Source of the DNA: Actinomycetota bacterium
Lineage (GTDB): Bacteria; Actinomycetota; Actinomycetes; Nanopelagicales; Nanopelagicaceae
DNA length: 45,456 nt
NCBI GenBank assembly: GCA_005800815.1
Contig: SYEK01000004.1
Location: 1 to 45,456 of the forward strand
Reading direction: 5' to 3'
The position numbers were made by a program, and so were the translations under genes. Of the stretch, positions 28,026 through 35,982 are shown in pieces. Numbering within the stretch: the first letter of the stretch is position 1; each line of letters starts with the position of its first letter. The notes under the pieces are model-generated. The model was not told the DNA's origin. It searched no databases and worked only from the letters and a program-made list of their open reading frames with translations.

Positions 28026-28751
28026 TTATATGACCGGAATAAAGTTTGAGATCATCGAACGTAGTGAGTTCATTATCTGGCCCCATAATCCAGTTACCTG
28101 AGACAGACCAATAAGGATGAGGAAAACTCCTCCGATCTTTGAAATCAAATCACCACGACGGATCAGATATGAGCGGATCTTCTGTGAGCGATCAAGAAAG
28201 AGTCCAGATGCTATAAATGGAAGCCCCAAACCTGCGCAGTAGCCCAGTGAGAGGAATGCTCCACGCAGAGCACTCGAGTCTTGAAAGGCCAGAGTCTGTA
28301 CGGCAGCCAGGGCCGGTCCAATACAGGGTGTCCAACCGATTCCAAATAAAAATCCAAGGAGTGGCGCACCGATCAAACCACCTGTTGTCTTGATGCGTGG
28401 GTGAAATGTCGGCATCATTGGAAACTTACCGAGGAAGATAAGTCCTAAAAATATGGTCAGCAGACCAAGGATCCTTGATATGAGTTTTTCATGTGCCACA
28501 AGTTGAGCTCCTAGGCCACCAAAGATCACACCGTAAGAGATGAAGACTGTTGAAAAGCCGGTGACAAAGAGAAGTGAGCCCAAAAATACCTTGCCACGAT
28601 GAGCTGAGAATCCAGCTGCAAATGAGAGATAGCCAGGCACAAGTGGCAGGACGCAGGGTGAGAGAAATGAGACAAGGCCTGCAAGAAATGCAACGGGAAG
28701 GGCTGTGATCAAAAAGCCACTCAGGATCTGCTCAACGAAGATCTCTTTCAC
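28026..28751 (-). CDS. ccdA: Thiol-disulfide transporter CcdA
   Basis: A 241-residue, six-helix membrane protein that passes reducing equivalents from cytoplasmic thioredoxin to the outside. The two active Cys-Pro-type sites are visible: SPCVLPLVPGYL in helix 1 and GIGWTPCIGPAL in helix 4. It starts with GTG overlapping the tlpA stop by 4 bases (GTGA). Together with the neighbouring TlpA-like lipoprotein it keeps apocytochrome c thiols reduced for heme attachment. Confidence 0.95.
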   Translation of the reverse strand: MKEIFVEQILSGFLITALPVAFLAGLVSFLSPCVLPLVPGYLSFAAGFSAHRGKVFLGSLLFVTGFSTVFISYGVIFGGLGAQLVAHEKLISRILGLLTIFLGLIFLGKFPMMPTFHPRIKTTGGLIGAPLLGFLFGIGWTPCIGPALAAVQTLAFQDSSALRGAFLSLGYCAGLGLPFIASGLFLDRSQKIRSYLIRRGDLISKIGGVFLILIGLSQVTGLWGQIMNSLRSMISNFIPVI

Positions 28752-29293
28752 TCTGAACTCACCCTCTCAATCAATTTAGAGAGTGATGCAACGGTGACCT
28801 CACCCAGGATCCGCCCTGCAACCCTGCCGTTCTTGTCGATAACGGCGGTCGAGGGGATCGCATTGACAGGCAGTGAGTCTCTAAAGCCAAGCAGTATCGA
28901 GTCATCAATAAGGGTTGGATAAGGGATTGCGAATCTGCGCGCAAAGGCCTCGGCCGCCGCTGGCATATCTCGTGTGAGAATCCCAAGAAATATGGCCTCT
29001 GTATATTTTTCAGATAGGGCGATCAGTGTTGGGATCTCAGAGCGGCAAGGTGAGCACCATGAGGCCCAGACATTCACAACAGTAATCCTGCCACTTGTAT
29101 GAGAGTAGTTTGTTCCAGCCAGTGTCATCCCACCTAAAGCAGGGGCGGCCTTACGATCTGCAGCATCGATAAAGGTGACTGAACCATCACCAGATATATA
29201 ACTCTCCGCCGTATTTGCTGCTGAACCACTGGAACAACCAGTCAGAACACCCATGGCGAGCATTAATGTGATAGCTCCAAATTTGAATCTCAT
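28748..29293 (-). CDS. TlpA/ResA-like thioredoxin lipoprotein
   Basis: A 181-residue exported thioredoxin-fold protein. The signal sequence ends in a lipobox (LTGC), placing the lipidated Cys near residue 20. The redox site is WCSPC in VNVWASWCSPCRSEIP (about residues 73-88), and the cis-Pro loop is NAIPSTAVID. It is expected to reduce apocytochrome c disulfides using electrons from CcdA. It starts one base after the upstream phosphatase gene and overlaps ccdA. Confidence 0.92.
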   Translation of the reverse strand: MRFKFGAITLMLAMGVLTGCSSGSAANTAESYISGDGSVTFIDAADRKAAPALGGMTLAGTNYSHTSGRITVVNVWASWCSPCRSEIPTLIALSEKYTEAIFLGILTRDMPAAAEAFARRFAIPYPTLIDDSILLGFRDSLPVNAIPSTAVIDKNGRVAGRILGEVTVASLSKLIERVSSE

Positions 29294-29294
29294 C

Positions 29295-29915
29295 TTATTT
29301 TTTTGGTAGGAGATGACGTGCAGGTTCCGAGTAGGTAAGACCCGAAATCAATCCCTCATCATCTAGATGAACACTAGTAACTGAGGCTAATGAACATTCA
29401 CGTTTACGAGGATCATGTAATAGCCGGCGATTTTCGATCACACTGCGCAAAATCCAAATAGGGAGTTGATGGGAGATACAAATCGCATCTTTACCCTGAG
29501 CGGCATCACGTGCTGCAAAGACTGCAGCTAACATTCTGGTGACCTGTTCTTCATATGGCTCTCCCCATGACGGTCTCCAAGGATTCCATAAGTAGCGCCA
29601 TGCCGCTGGGTGGCGTAAAACCCCATCACCAACACCAAACGCCTTTCCCTCAAAGATATTTGCAGCCTCTATCAGATGCTCATCGGTTGTGATGGAGAGA
29701 TTATGTGCAGCGGCAATGGGCGCGGCTGTTTCTTGTGCACGCTGTAACGGGGATACATGAAGGGCTCCAAGGTCAATGGAGGTAGACCATTGACCTAAAG
29801 CGCCAGCCATCGCATGACCGAGTTTGGATAAGCTCCACCCAGGCTGACGCCCGTAGAGAATTTTCTCTGGGTTCTCCACCTCGCCGTGGCGAATCATATG
29901 GACCGTTGAACTCAC
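29295..29915 (-). CDS. Histidine phosphatase (phosphoglycerate mutase) superfamily protein
   Basis: A 206-residue protein with the RHG catalytic motif (His10 in MIRHGEVENP), the second Arg in SPLQRAQET, and the downstream His in ISHQLPI. Its substrate is not known. A homologous gene heads the equivalent cytochrome maturation operon in Mycobacterium tuberculosis (Rv0525 before Rv0526-Rv0529). The GTG at 29915 is chosen because TATGCT lies at exactly -12 to -7 and the protein then starts at the conserved SSTVHMIRHG. A longer in-frame start at 29972 would run 7 bases into the divergent HAD gene. Confidence 0.88.
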   Translation of the reverse strand: MSSTVHMIRHGEVENPEKILYGRQPGWSLSKLGHAMAGALGQWSTSIDLGALHVSPLQRAQETAAPIAAAHNLSITTDEHLIEAANIFEGKAFGVGDGVLRHPAAWRYLWNPWRPSWGEPYEEQVTRMLAAVFAARDAAQGKDAICISHQLPIWILRSVIENRRLLHDPRKRECSLASVTSVHLDDEGLISGLTYSEPARHLLPKK

Positions 29916-29921
29916 TCTCCA

Positions 29922-29927
29922 AGCATA
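29922..29927 (-). promoter_or_regulatory. -10 box, leaderless promoter of the cytochrome maturation operon
   Basis: TATGCT at -12 to -7 of the GTG at 29915 (TATGCT-TGGAGA-GTG). The GGAG in the 6-base gap lies only one base from the GTG, too close to serve as a ribosome-binding site. Confidence 0.6.
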
Positions 29928-29953
29928 AAGCCTGTGCAATACGCCAAGTTCGT

Positions 29954-29959
29954 TAGGGT
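29954..29959 (+). promoter_or_regulatory. -10 box, leaderless promoter of the HAD phosphatase gene
   Basis: TAGGGT at -12 to -7 of the ATG at 29966 (TAGGGT-AGTGAC-ATG). The divergent promoter of the cytochrome maturation operon lies within the same 50-base gap. Confidence 0.6.
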
Positions 29960-29965
29960 AGTGAC

Positions 29966-30733
29966 ATGGCACTCACAGCAAAGCGAGCGGCCTTCTTCGA
30001 TGTCGATAACACGCTGATTCGTGGCTCAACGATCTATTTTCTTGGTCGGGGTATGTATCAAAGGGGTTATTTCACGAAAAAGGATATCTCCCGCTTTGTT
30101 GTGGCCAATCTAAGATTTCGTTTGACTGGAAAAGAGAACAAGGAAGAGATCGCACGTTTTCAGAAGTCTGCGACTGACTTTATTGGTGGACATAGCGTGA
30201 GTGATATTGAGGCGATTGCACAGGAGATTTATGATGAGTTCGTATCCCCTGCAATCTGGCAGGGAACAATCGATATCGCTCAAAAACATCTCTCAAACAA
30301 TGAAGAGGTCTGGCTTGTCACCGCCGCCCCTGAAGACATGGCTATCCTCATCGCTAATCGCTTAGGTTTTACTGGGGCACTTGGAAGTAAGGCTGAAATA
30401 AGAGATGGTTCATATACGGGGGCGATGTCGGGTGCACTTTTACATGGAAAAGAAAAAGCCGTGGCAGTCAAGGATTTGGCTCTGCGTGTAGGATTGAATC
30501 TAGATGATTGCTATGCATACTCTGATAGCAACAATGATTTGCCCTTATTGCAATGCGTTGGACACCCTTCGGCGATCAATCCAGATGCGATTTTGGGCCT
30601 TCGCGCCATGGCCGAAGGCTGGCCAATACATGACTTTCGGCGAGCGCGCTTTATGAGCCGTCTCATCTCACCAGTGGTTGCTCGCCTTGGCGCCCTTGCA
30701 ACATGGCTGACTCCACGTGGAAAGCGAGATTGA
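29966..30733 (+). CDS. HAD-IB family phosphatase, SerB1-like
   Basis: A 255-residue HAD hydrolase. Motif I is FDVDNTL (nucleophile Asp12, acid Asp14), motif II the TAAPE stretch, motif III the Lys in HGKEKA, and motif IV AYSDSNNDLPLL. The overall sequence strongly recalls mycobacterial SerB1 (Rv0505c), including GKENKEEI, SGALLHGK and INPDA. Phosphoserine phosphatase activity is often assigned to this group but is not proven; phospholipid-head-group or other phosphomonoesters remain possible. In mycobacteria serB1 lies close to proC and a glutaredoxin-like gene, both also found in this window. Confidence 0.9.
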   Translation: MALTAKRAAFFDVDNTLIRGSTIYFLGRGMYQRGYFTKKDISRFVVANLRFRLTGKENKEEIARFQKSATDFIGGHSVSDIEAIAQEIYDEFVSPAIWQGTIDIAQKHLSNNEEVWLVTAAPEDMAILIANRLGFTGALGSKAEIRDGSYTGAMSGALLHGKEKAVAVKDLALRVGLNLDDCYAYSDSNNDLPLLQCVGHPSAINPDAILGLRAMAEGWPIHDFRRARFMSRLISPVVARLGALATWLTPRGKRD

Positions 30734-30758
30734 TTACGCAATAGTCGCTAAAGCCCAG

Positions 30759-30764
30759 TAATGT
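30759..30764 (+). promoter_or_regulatory. Possible -10 box for the helicase-associated gene
   Basis: TAATGT ends 9 bases before the ATG at 30774, in the 40-base gap after the HAD gene. The spacing is longer than the 6 bases seen at the best leaderless promoters here, and no ribosome-binding site is visible. Confidence 0.3.
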
Positions 30765-30773
30765 TAGCAAGTT

Positions 30774-32969
30774 ATGGAATTGCGCTCATTCTCGGACTAC
30801 TTGCGTAGCCTCGATGATTCCGCCTTTTTTAATTTATTCACCGCTCGCCCTGATCTGGTCACGCCGGTGCCACCAGATATCGCCTCCCTTGCTGTGCGTG
30901 CCTGTTCTACACCAAGTCTTGCGCGAGCAATTGACTCACTTAACCAATGGCAGTTCCAACTCCTTGAAGCTGGCGCGGCACTGAGCGAGCCTTTCACCCT
31001 GAAATCTCTCATCGCAATCACTGATAAGGCCGCCGCCAGTGGGGTCGAAGATTTGATATCTATCGGGCTCATCTATCCCTGTGATGATGGCATGCGCCTG
31101 CCCTCACAACTGCGTGATCTCTTGGGAAATGAGCCTGCAGGTCTAGGACCTTTCTCGATAGCAAAACTCAAACTCTCCGATTTAGATAGCGCACCGGCTG
31201 ATGCCAAAAAAGTATTGGTGCGCCTGATCTGGGGGCCACCGCGTGGAAGTGTTGGGGATATCAAAAACCCTGGTCCTGGAGTTGCCTGGCTTCTTGAGCG
31301 AAAGTTCTTAGTGCCACTCGATCAAAGGACTGTGATCGTGCCCCGCGAAGTTGGAATCTATCTGCGCGGTGGAAAAATACATAAAGAAAACTCTATACAC
31401 CCCCCTTCTTTGAGGGGTACTCAGCGAGATGAACGTCAGATAAATCTTGCGGCGATCGCCAACATCTCAACAGTCCTTCGCTGGGTTGAAGAGTTATTAA
31501 ATTTCTGGGCAGAAGAGCCTGCCGATGCACTTCGTGCAGGAGGCTTAGGTGTTCGTGATCTTAAGGTGATCGCCAATCATCTCGGAGTTGATGAAGCATG
31601 CTCTGCATTCATTACAGAGCTGGCATATTTGACCTCTCTAATCAGTATCGATGCCCAGGATCGCATCATGCCAAGCACCAAGTTTGATATCTGGCTCATG
31701 CAGAGACCATCTGAACGCTGGGCAGCCCTTGCCTCTGCCTGGTTGATAACTTCACGTGTTAGTGGACTGGTCGGGCGAGCCGAGACTAAGAACGTTGCAG
31801 CCTTAGGACCAGAGCTCGACCGAGTCAACGCATCACGTGTGCGTGCATTGACACTTTCGATACTGCGGGAGAACCCATCTATTGCACCCGATTTCACATC
31901 TTTTACCGCCCTTATGAACTGGCGAGCACCAGTGCGTCGTAACTCCTCCTTACAAGAGGAGCTTGCTACCTGGGCTTTGCGCGAGGCGGAGTGGCTTGGG
32001 ATAAGCGGTCAAGGCGCAATCTCTCAATATGGGGTGAGCTTTCTACAGGGCGCTGATTTATCTTTCATCAACAATGACTTGCCCAAGACGGTGGATCACA
32101 TACTCATTCAGAGCGATAACACTGCCATTGCGCCAGGACCACTCGAGCATGAGATCTCACAACAGTTGGCGATAATGGCCGAGATTGAAAGCCGGGGTGG
32201 TGCCACCGTCTATCGATTCAATGAGGCGACTATTCGCCGTGCCCTCGATCATGGCAAGACGGGTGATGAGATCACGGCCTTTCTCACCAAAACCTCCAAA
32301 ACTCCAATGCCACAACCTCTTGCGTATTTGATCGCAGATGTATCCAAGAAACATGGCAAGTTGCGGGTTGGAAACACATCCTCTTTCATCCGTTGTGAGG
32401 ACACCGCACTTATCACACGGATGATGAATGATAAAAAGTTAGAAGTACTCACGCTTCGCCGAATCGCACCTGAGGTCGTTATCTGTGACCACGATGCCAC
32501 TGATGCTATGCGCATTTTACGTGAGTCTGGTTATCTCCCCGCCGCTGAATCCTCTAACGGTTTGATACTCAGTGGCACGCGTACAAATCGTGCACTGACA
32601 AAACCGCGACCCCCACGTGTAATAGGTGAGATTGAAGCTCCGAGTCAAGAGCTATTGAATAATGCCATTCGTACTATTCGTACTGGCGAGAAATCTAGTC
32701 ATAGACAGCTCCATTTGCGACAGCAAGTAAGTGAGGCGCTGGGTGCACTACCACGCAATACCGCGAATGAAACACTGGATCTGGTGAATAGATTCATCCA
32801 AGAGGAGAAATCACTCTCGATTGGATATGCCGATAACAATGGCTCGGTCACTCACCGAATCATCGATCCAATCCGTGTCAGTGCTGGGACGCTCATTGCT
32901 CGCGATCATGCAACTGGTGAAGTTCAGTCCTTTCGAATTCCTCGCATCACCGGCGTAGCACCGCTGTAG
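30774..32969 (+). CDS. Helicase-associated (Helicase_C_3) protein, XPB partner-like
   Basis: A 731-residue soluble protein without Walker motifs, so not itself an ATPase. The C-terminal third carries the Helicase_C_3-type region (DHILIQSDNTAIAPGPLEHE, then RFNEATIRRALDHGKTGDEI) and ends in a WYL-like segment (IGYADNNGSVTHRIIDPIRV). Most of the N-terminal half is helical and of unknown role. Mycobacteria carry a similar gene (Rv0862c) directly beside the XPB helicase ercc3 (Rv0861c). Here the XPB gene lies one gene downstream. A role with XPB in DNA repair or transcription-coupled processes is inference from context. Confidence 0.82.
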   Translation: MELRSFSDYLRSLDDSAFFNLFTARPDLVTPVPPDIASLAVRACSTPSLARAIDSLNQWQFQLLEAGAALSEPFTLKSLIAITDKAAASGVEDLISIGLIYPCDDGMRLPSQLRDLLGNEPAGLGPFSIAKLKLSDLDSAPADAKKVLVRLIWGPPRGSVGDIKNPGPGVAWLLERKFLVPLDQRTVIVPREVGIYLRGGKIHKENSIHPPSLRGTQRDERQINLAAIANISTVLRWVEELLNFWAEEPADALRAGGLGVRDLKVIANHLGVDEACSAFITELAYLTSLISIDAQDRIMPSTKFDIWLMQRPSERWAALASAWLITSRVSGLVGRAETKNVAALGPELDRVNASRVRALTLSILRENPSIAPDFTSFTALMNWRAPVRRNSSLQEELATWALREAEWLGISGQGAISQYGVSFLQGADLSFINNDLPKTVDHILIQSDNTAIAPGPLEHEISQQLAIMAEIESRGGATVYRFNEATIRRALDHGKTGDEITAFLTKTSKTPMPQPLAYLIADVSKKHGKLRVGNTSSFIRCEDTALITRMMNDKKLEVLTLRRIAPEVVICDHDATDAMRILRESGYLPAAESSNGLILSGTRTNRALTKPRPPRVIGEIEAPSQELLNNAIRTIRTGEKSSHRQLHLRQQVSEALGALPRNTANETLDLVNRFIQEEKSLSIGYADNNGSVTHRIIDPIRVSAGTLIARDHATGEVQSFRIPRITGVAPL

Positions 32970-32972
32970 ACT
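32967..32972 (+). promoter_or_regulatory. -10 box, leaderless promoter of the M20 peptidase/XPB unit
   Basis: TAGACT at -12 to -7 of the ATG at 32979 (TAGACT-CATCTC-ATG). Its first three bases are the stop codon of the preceding gene. Confidence 0.6.
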
Positions 32973-32978
32973 CATCTC

Positions 32979-34040
32979 ATGCTATCGGCGCTTGAAAGAC
33001 TCGTGAGGTTAGAGTCTCCAACTGATGATCTAGATGCATGTCGCTCAGTCATAGAACTTGCCAGCGATATCGCACAAGATGTCCTTGGCTCACCAGCGCA
33101 GATTCGCGATGTCAATGGCCGGCCTGTCTTTTGGTGGGGCTCTGAAAAACCCGATGTAGTCATCCTCGCCCATCTAGATACTGTCTGGCCCAAAGGAGCT
33201 TTTCAACCCGTTTGGAGCCTGAAAGAGGACATCGCAACTGGCCCAGGTATCTTCGATATGAAGGCCGGCTTTATTCAGGCACTCTTTGCGATGAAGGGCA
33301 TCGATGGCTCTGTAGCCCTTGTTGCAACTAGTGATGAGGAGACTGGCAGCGCAACCAGTAGAGATTTCATAAAAGAGATCTCATCAAAGGCTAGGGCCGT
33401 CTTGGTTCTTGAGGCGACATTGAATGGAAAGGTAAAGACTGGACGCAAAGGCACGGCGATGTATCAAGTCAAAATCCATGGCAAGGCATCACATGCCGGT
33501 CTTGATCCTGAAAAAGGTATTAATGCAACGGTGGAGATAGGGCATGCGATCCTGGCAGTCTCTGGCCTTGAAAATATCGATTTAGGTACGACTGTTGTGC
33601 CAACCATGCTGCGCTCGGGTAATACGACAAATACTGTCCCAGATTTAGCGCTGCTTGATATCGATGTCCGTTCATTCTCTCTCCTAGAGCTCAACCGCGT
33701 AGATGCAGCGATTCGAAATCTCAAGGCGGTAAATCCGCTGACACGATATGAGATAACCGGTGGATTTAACCGACCACCACTTGAAACAACCTCGACGATG
33801 GCTCTCTATGAGCGTGCAGAAAAAGTCGCCAAGGCCCTGGGAATGCCACCTTTAGGCCATGCATCAGTGGGCGGTGCAAGTGATGGAAACTTTGCTGCGG
33901 CCGCTGGTGCTCAAGTGCTAGATGGCCTTGGTGCAATTGGCGGTGGTGCACACGCAGCCCATGAATGGGTTGATGTAACAACTCTGCAGAGCCGTAGTGC
34001 GCTTTTGCACGCACTCATCAAGGATATTCTCAATGACTGA
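32979..34040 (+). CDS. M20-family metallopeptidase (carboxypeptidase G2-like)
   Basis: A 353-residue dinuclear zinc hydrolase. Metal and catalytic residues are visible: His65 and Asp67 (LAHLDTVW), the bridging Asp93 (GIFDMKAG) and the catalytic/ligand Glu pair at 120-121 (DEETGS). The dimerisation domain contains GKASHAGLDPEKGINA, and a late His is in GAHAAHEWVD. No signal peptide, so cytoplasmic. It probably cleaves a C-terminal Glu-type residue or another N-acyl amino acid; the substrate cannot be read. Its end overlaps the XPB gene by 8 bases, so the two are probably co-translated. Confidence 0.9.
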   Translation: MLSALERLVRLESPTDDLDACRSVIELASDIAQDVLGSPAQIRDVNGRPVFWWGSEKPDVVILAHLDTVWPKGAFQPVWSLKEDIATGPGIFDMKAGFIQALFAMKGIDGSVALVATSDEETGSATSRDFIKEISSKARAVLVLEATLNGKVKTGRKGTAMYQVKIHGKASHAGLDPEKGINATVEIGHAILAVSGLENIDLGTTVVPTMLRSGNTTNTVPDLALLDIDVRSFSLLELNRVDAAIRNLKAVNPLTRYEITGGFNRPPLETTSTMALYERAEKVAKALGMPPLGHASVGGASDGNFAAAAGAQVLDGLGAIGGGAHAAHEWVDVTTLQSRSALLHALIKDILND

Positions 34041-35682
34041 GGGCCCTTTAATCGTCCAAAGCGATAAGACCTTACTGCTTGATATCGACCACCCTCTCTC
34101 GACTGAATGCCGCCGTGCCATTGCCCCTTTTGCAGAGCTTGAGCGCTCACCCGAGCACATTCACACCTATCGATTGACACCACTTGGGCTATGGAATGCC
34201 CGAGCTGCAGGCCATGACGCCGAGCAGGTTATCGACACACTGATTCAGTACTCTCGTTATGCAGTCCCGCATTCGATCCTGATCGATGTAGCCGAAACGA
34301 TGTCACGTTATGGACGTCTGCGCTTAGAGGCCGATCCAGTTCATGGGTTGATCCTTGTGACAACTGATACGGCAGTCCTTGAGGAGGTCATCCGCGCCCG
34401 CAAAATTCTGCCCTTGCTTGGTGCCCGAATCGATGCCGAGACAATTGCGGTGCTGCCAAGTCAACGTGGTGCGATAAAACAATCACTACTGCGCTTAGGG
34501 TGGCCGGCAGAGGATTTTGCTGGATATGTCGATGGTCAGGCGCATCCAATCGAGTTAATCCAGAGGGATTGGAAGATCCGTCCTTACCAAGAGTTAGCCG
34601 CTGAGGGCTTCTGGCACGGCGGTTCAGGTGTGGTCGTTCTGCCATGTGGTGCTGGAAAAACTATCGTGGGGGCAGCAGCGATGGCACATGCCAAGGCGAC
34701 GACTTTGATCCTAGTCACGAACACCATTGCAGCTCGCCAGTGGCGTGAAGAGTTATTACAGCGCACGACACTTAATGAGGATGAGATCGGTGAGTACTCG
34801 GGGGCAAAAAAGGAGATTCGACCCGTAACAATCGCTACATATCAAGTCATGACAAAGAAGAAGAATGGTGTCTATGCGCATTTGGACCTCTTTGATACTC
34901 ACGACTGGGGTTTGATTATCTACGATGAGGTTCACCTGCTACCAGCACCCATCTTTCGTTTCACCGCAGATATTCAATCTCGCCGGCGCTTGGGCCTGAC
35001 CGCGACCCTTGTACGCGAGGATGGAATGGAGGCAGAGGTCTTCTCCCTGATTGGGCCCAAGCGTTATGACGTTCCATGGAAAGAGATCGAATCTCAGGGA
35101 TACATCGCACCAGCTGAGTGCATCGAGGTCCGGGTCAATTTAACTGAAGGTGAGCGTTTGTTGTATGCAACGGCCGAACCTGAGAACCGTTATCGTGCCT
35201 GTTCGACAACTAGGACTAAGAGCAATATTGTCGAAGTCTTGGTTGAAAAACACTCTGGTGAACAGATCCTGGTAATCGGTCAGTACATCGATCAGTTAGA
35301 TTCTCTCTCTGAAACCCTAGGTGTGCCTCTTATCAAGGGTGATACCCCGATAAAAGAGCGAGAGATACTCTTTAATAAATTCAGATCAGGTGAGATTACC
35401 TGTTTAGTCGTCTCTAAAGTCGCAAACTTCTCTATTGATTTGCCCGATGCGACAATTGCTATTCAGGTTTCAGGGGCATTTGGTAGCAGACAAGAAGAAG
35501 CACAACGCTTGGGAAGAATCCTTCGACCAAAGTCAGATGGTCGTACTGCAAAGTTCTACTCCGTCATTTCGCGTGACACGATCGATCAAGACTTTGCACA
35601 AAATCGCCAGCGCTTTTTGGCCGAGCAGGGTTACTCGTATAAAATCATTGACGCTGACGATGTTTTGCAAGGCAAGATCTGA
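34033..35682 (+). CDS. XPB/ERCC3-type DNA helicase
   Basis: A 549-residue superfamily 2 helicase. It has an N-terminal damage-recognition-like region (about 1-180), Walker A PCGAGKT (204-210), the DEVH box (298-301), and motif III GLTATLVREDG. The C-terminal RecA domain ends with the motif VI-like RQEEAQRLGRILRPK. Archaeal and eukaryotic XPB unwind DNA in repair and transcription initiation; bacterial members are known in mycobacteria. The ATG at 34033 is preferred: AAGGA lies 8 bases upstream, it overlaps the M20 gene by 8 bases, and the N-terminus fits homologues. Its 3' end overlaps the convergent glutaredoxin-like gene by 38 bases. Confidence 0.93.
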   Translation: MTEGPLIVQSDKTLLLDIDHPLSTECRRAIAPFAELERSPEHIHTYRLTPLGLWNARAAGHDAEQVIDTLIQYSRYAVPHSILIDVAETMSRYGRLRLEADPVHGLILVTTDTAVLEEVIRARKILPLLGARIDAETIAVLPSQRGAIKQSLLRLGWPAEDFAGYVDGQAHPIELIQRDWKIRPYQELAAEGFWHGGSGVVVLPCGAGKTIVGAAAMAHAKATTLILVTNTIAARQWREELLQRTTLNEDEIGEYSGAKKEIRPVTIATYQVMTKKKNGVYAHLDLFDTHDWGLIIYDEVHLLPAPIFRFTADIQSRRRLGLTATLVREDGMEAEVFSLIGPKRYDVPWKEIESQGYIAPAECIEVRVNLTEGERLLYATAEPENRYRACSTTRTKSNIVEVLVEKHSGEQILVIGQYIDQLDSLSETLGVPLIKGDTPIKEREILFNKFRSGEITCLVVSKVANFSIDLPDATIAIQVSGAFGSRQEEAQRLGRILRPKSDGRTAKFYSVISRDTIDQDFAQNRQRFLAEQGYSYKIIDADDVLQGKI

Positions 35683-35947
35683 AACGATCTGGATCTATCC
35701 TCCAAAAATCATGGTGCTCCCCGTCGATATGGATAACAGGAACCTGCTCACCATACAAATTCTCTAGACTTATATCACCATCGATATAAATCCTCTCAAT
35801 TCTTATATCTAACTCCACTCTCATTGATTCGAGCAGCTCTATAGCCACATGGCAAAGGTGACAACCATGGCGGGTGAATACAGTGACAATACAAGTGCTG
35901 ACCTTGTGTATTTCCTCGGAAAGTTCGCTTCCTGCACTATCGACCAT
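35645..35947 (-). CDS. Glutaredoxin-like (DUF836-type) thiol protein
   Basis: A 100-residue thioredoxin-fold protein. The redox motif is CHLC (Cys29-Cys32) in VFTRHGCHLCHVA. The cis-Pro loop is EQVPVIHIDG and a terminal FWRIDPDRF stretch follows, the pattern of the short glutaredoxin-like family. Mycobacteria have a comparable gene near serB1 and proC. The ATG at 35947 gives about 15 extra residues before the domain but is the only plausible start; a GATGAT lies where a leaderless -10 would be. Its last 38 bases overlap the XPB gene. Confidence 0.85.
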   Translation of the reverse strand: MVDSAGSELSEEIHKVSTCIVTVFTRHGCHLCHVAIELLESMRVELDIRIERIYIDGDISLENLYGEQVPVIHIDGEHHDFWRIDPDRFRSCLAKHRQRQ

Positions 35948-35968
35948 GGGGAAATCATCTCATCTTGG

Positions 35969-35974
35969 TAGTCT
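35969..35974 (+). promoter_or_regulatory. Likely -10 box of the exported metalloprotease gene
   Basis: TAGTCT ends 8 bases before the ATG at 35983. No ribosome-binding site is visible, so a very short leader or leaderless start is likely. It lies in the 35-base gap between this gene and the glutaredoxin-like gene. Confidence 0.4.
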
Positions 35975-35982
35975 TTGGGCTT

